Virus record (IMG/VR): IMGVR_UViG_3300045999_007468
Span: 1 to 22,960 of that record
Direction: 5' to 3' (one strand)
DNA length: 22,960 bases
Origin: a virus
A program made the position numbers and the translations under genes. A model generated the notes under the pieces. It searched no databases. It had not been told where the DNA came from and saw only the letters and a list, made by a program, of their open reading frames with translations. Below, piece after piece: positions 21,627 to 22,960 of this stretch. Positions within the stretch are counted from its first letter, which is position 1. Every line of letters begins with the position of its first letter.

Positions 21627-22100
21627 TTATTTAGTTTTACCCCATTTTTTACCTTTTCCTGGGTCTTTACATTTTGCTGCTGTAGGACGACATGATGGAT
21701 ATTTAGAGCGTTTTTCGCCTTTTTCTCTCCCGCATGATTTATATCCTGTTATTTTACCATCTTTTCTAATAGGTGCATTGCAATCAACCCAACCACCTTC
21801 TTTGCCAGGTGTTCCTTTACGTTTAAACCATTTATATAAAGATTCATCTTCTTGGATGATTTCTAGGATAATTTCTTTTAGTTTAGCATATCCTGATCCG
21901 TATGGTGATGATTTGCCTGATTGGGGGTTGTCTGTTTCTTTGATGCCTTTCCAAATCATTCCTTTACGGCATTTCACAACAGCACCAGATTTGTAAGCAG
22001 AGGGTTTATCATATTTACGGTCTGCGATACGTAAACATCGATCACGTTTTTCTTTTTTTTCTAAAAGAATTTCTTGTATGAGTTTTTCTAATCTAGTCAT
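21627..22100 (-). CDS. Leader-bearing Cys/Lys-rich protein, DUF5872-like C-terminus
   Basis: I chose the ATG at 22100, which overlaps the upstream stop as TGATG. The frame is open to 22163, but that part lies inside the neighbour. The 157-residue product starts MTRLEKLIQEILLE, ending L-L-E at 12-14. A segment CLRIADRKYDKPSAYKSGAV and CRKGMIWKG follows. A second helix, YAKLKEIILEIIQEDESLY, resembles an internal leader. The C-terminus, GGWVDCNAPIRKDGK ... CGREKGEKRSKYPSCRPTAA, is Cys/Arg/Lys-rich and resembles the DUF5872-type domain found in phages and large DNA viruses; this family call is from memory. Regularly placed Cys suggest a metal-binding knuckle. Highly basic, so DNA binding inside the head is plausible. 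Confidence 0.75.
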   Translation of the reverse strand: MTRLEKLIQEILLEKKEKRDRCLRIADRKYDKPSAYKSGAVVKCRKGMIWKGIKETDNPQSGKSSPYGSGYAKLKEIILEIIQEDESLYKWFKRKGTPGKEGGWVDCNAPIRKDGKITGYKSCGREKGEKRSKYPSCRPTAAKCKDPGKGKKWGKTK

Positions 22101-22960
22101 CACCAAAATCCTGAAAATGAAGATTTTAAGCCTAATAATTTGGCATATCTTGGCAAGCGGCATGACCAGTAAGATGCTTTTGTTCTATCTTTTTTGTTAG
22201 CACAATCATGACGTGCGGCAAATGCACGACGAGCTTCTGGGTTGTTTATTTTAGCTTTGAGTCCTCCGGTATCTCCAAAAGATACTTTTTTAATTTTACC
22301 TTTATCTCTAACATAAACATAGAATTTTTTAGAGCCTCCACGTTTTGGTTTTCCAATTGGAGGATTTTTCTTTTTATCTTTAGTTTCGTTAAGATTTAAA
22401 AGATCTTCATACTCATAATATACACCATAATCTCTTAATATATCTCTAACTTCTTCTAGGTCGATATATTCTTGTCCTAGTTCAGCTAATAATTCATTAA
22501 AGAAAGGATATTTATCATGGCCTTTTTCTTGTGCTCTATCTAAAATACTTACTAAAGGTATTTCATTAGCTCTTACAGATAAATTAATACCTTCATCTAA
22601 CATAGGTAAATCTAAAGGCACTTTTTTACCTTCATATATTCCAAAATTACCTAAATCAGTTTCTTCTAAAATTTCTTTATCATCATCATTTACATGAATA
22701 ATTTCACGTAAATATAAAGAACGAGCTTCTGCCCATAAATTAAGAAAAGCTTCAGAGCCGTAACGGAACGTGTTTTCGGTAAGTGGGAGTTGTTTATCCA
22801 CATGATATCGCAGATTCTCCGATAATATATCTTTTTTAACTAAACTTTCATTTAGTACTACACCAGGATTACCTACATTATCACAACTATGGCATCCACA
22901 ATTACAAGAGTCTTCTTTAGGGGGTGTAGATAATACTTCTTTAATTAGTTCTCTTAAACG
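22100..22960 (-). CDS. Leader-bearing phage protein with Cys-rich N-terminus and basic C-terminal domain, N-terminus beyond window
   Basis: The frame is open from the right edge to the stop at 22100. A GTG at 22801 could be mistaken for the start, but coding continues upstream without a stop, so the gene is partial at its 5' end. Visible N-terminal sequence reads RLRELIKEVLS, a typical leader helix, then DSCNCGCHSC, a tight Cys/His cluster. Next come VVLNESLVKKDILSENLRYH and DKQLPLTENTFRYGSEAFL, which I recall as a conserved segment of many environmental phage proteins. It includes two L-x-E sites (LNE, LSE). The C-terminal domain has FYVYVRDKGKIKKVSFGDTG, ARRAFAARHDC and ASYWSCRLPRYAKLLGL, another recurrent basic phage module with a possible Cys/His metal site. 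Coupled to the next gene by TGATG. Confidence 0.8.
   Translation of the reverse strand, partial: RLRELIKEVLSTPPKEDSCNCGCHSCDNVGNPGVVLNESLVKKDILSENLRYHVDKQLPLTENTFRYGSEAFLNLWAEARSLYLREIIHVNDDDKEILEETDLGNFGIYEGKKVPLDLPMLDEGINLSVRANEIPLVSILDRAQEKGHDKYPFFNELLAELGQEYIDLEEVRDILRDYGVYYEYEDLLNLNETKDKKKNPPIGKPKRGGSKKFYVYVRDKGKIKKVSFGDTGGLKAKINNPEARRAFAARHDCANKKDRTKASYWSCRLPRYAKLLGLKSSFSGFW

Noticed and set aside
22101-22163. Upstream extension of the gene ending at 21627
   Set aside because: It overlaps the neighbour's conserved C-terminus; the TGATG overlap at 22100 gives a product starting exactly with a leader of the operon's type.

Overview
This is an AT-rich stretch of a tailed-phage genome. Every convincing gene lies on the minus strand, so transcription runs from high to low coordinates. 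A T4-type large terminase (3092-4669) and portal protein (1170-3068) place it among T4-like contractile-tail phages. Three signals point to a host in the Bacteroidota, probably Flavobacteriia. Four promoters have the form TTG-N20-TATATT(T/C)A, close to the Bacteroidota -33 TTTG / -7 TAnnTTTG consensus. Starts are preceded by A-rich leaders rather than Shine-Dalgarno sites. One exported protein has a signal peptide ending in FSQ, common in Flavobacteria. No tRNA, CRISPR array or insertion sequence was seen, and no gene-free stretch exceeds about 110 bases.

Region A (22960 to 13986) is one tightly packed operon of twelve genes, many joined by ATGA, TGATG or TAATG overlaps or with no gap. It ends at a strong terminator (13898-13929). 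Its proteins have unrelated bodies: a HiPIP-like Cys cluster, SH3-like domains, a cupin-like fold, a nucleotidyltransferase-like fold, a 1073-residue multidomain protein and Cys/Lys-rich small domains. Most carry a short amphipathic N-terminal leader ending in L-x-E, or the related NEIKI motif. T4 internal head proteins carry a capsid-targeting peptide cut by the prohead protease at (L/I)-x-E. I therefore infer that this operon encodes internal-capsid, probably co-injected, proteins. Two leaders are identical over 26 nt of DNA, which suggests they move as modules.

Region B (13874 to 6857) is an accessory block: a small conserved phage protein, a GIY-YIG homing endonuclease, an FAD-dependent dehydrogenase, a VWA-metallopeptidase / MoxR AAA+ ATPase pair with an unknown partner, a DUF6884-like protein and a small HxxxGPA-type repeat protein. 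Four near-identical host-type promoters drive its transcription units. Three of them are interleaved with the terminator of the preceding unit.

Region C (6853 to 1) is the morphogenesis block: a P-loop kinase/ATPase, a leader-bearing Lys/Glu-rich protein, an overlapping spanin-like pair, terminase, portal, a conserved protein after the portal, and a partial leader-bearing gene at the left edge. Candidate T4-type late promoters (TATAAATA) precede 6300 and 1131, in contrast to the host-type promoters of region B. This suggests temporal separation of accessory and virion genes.
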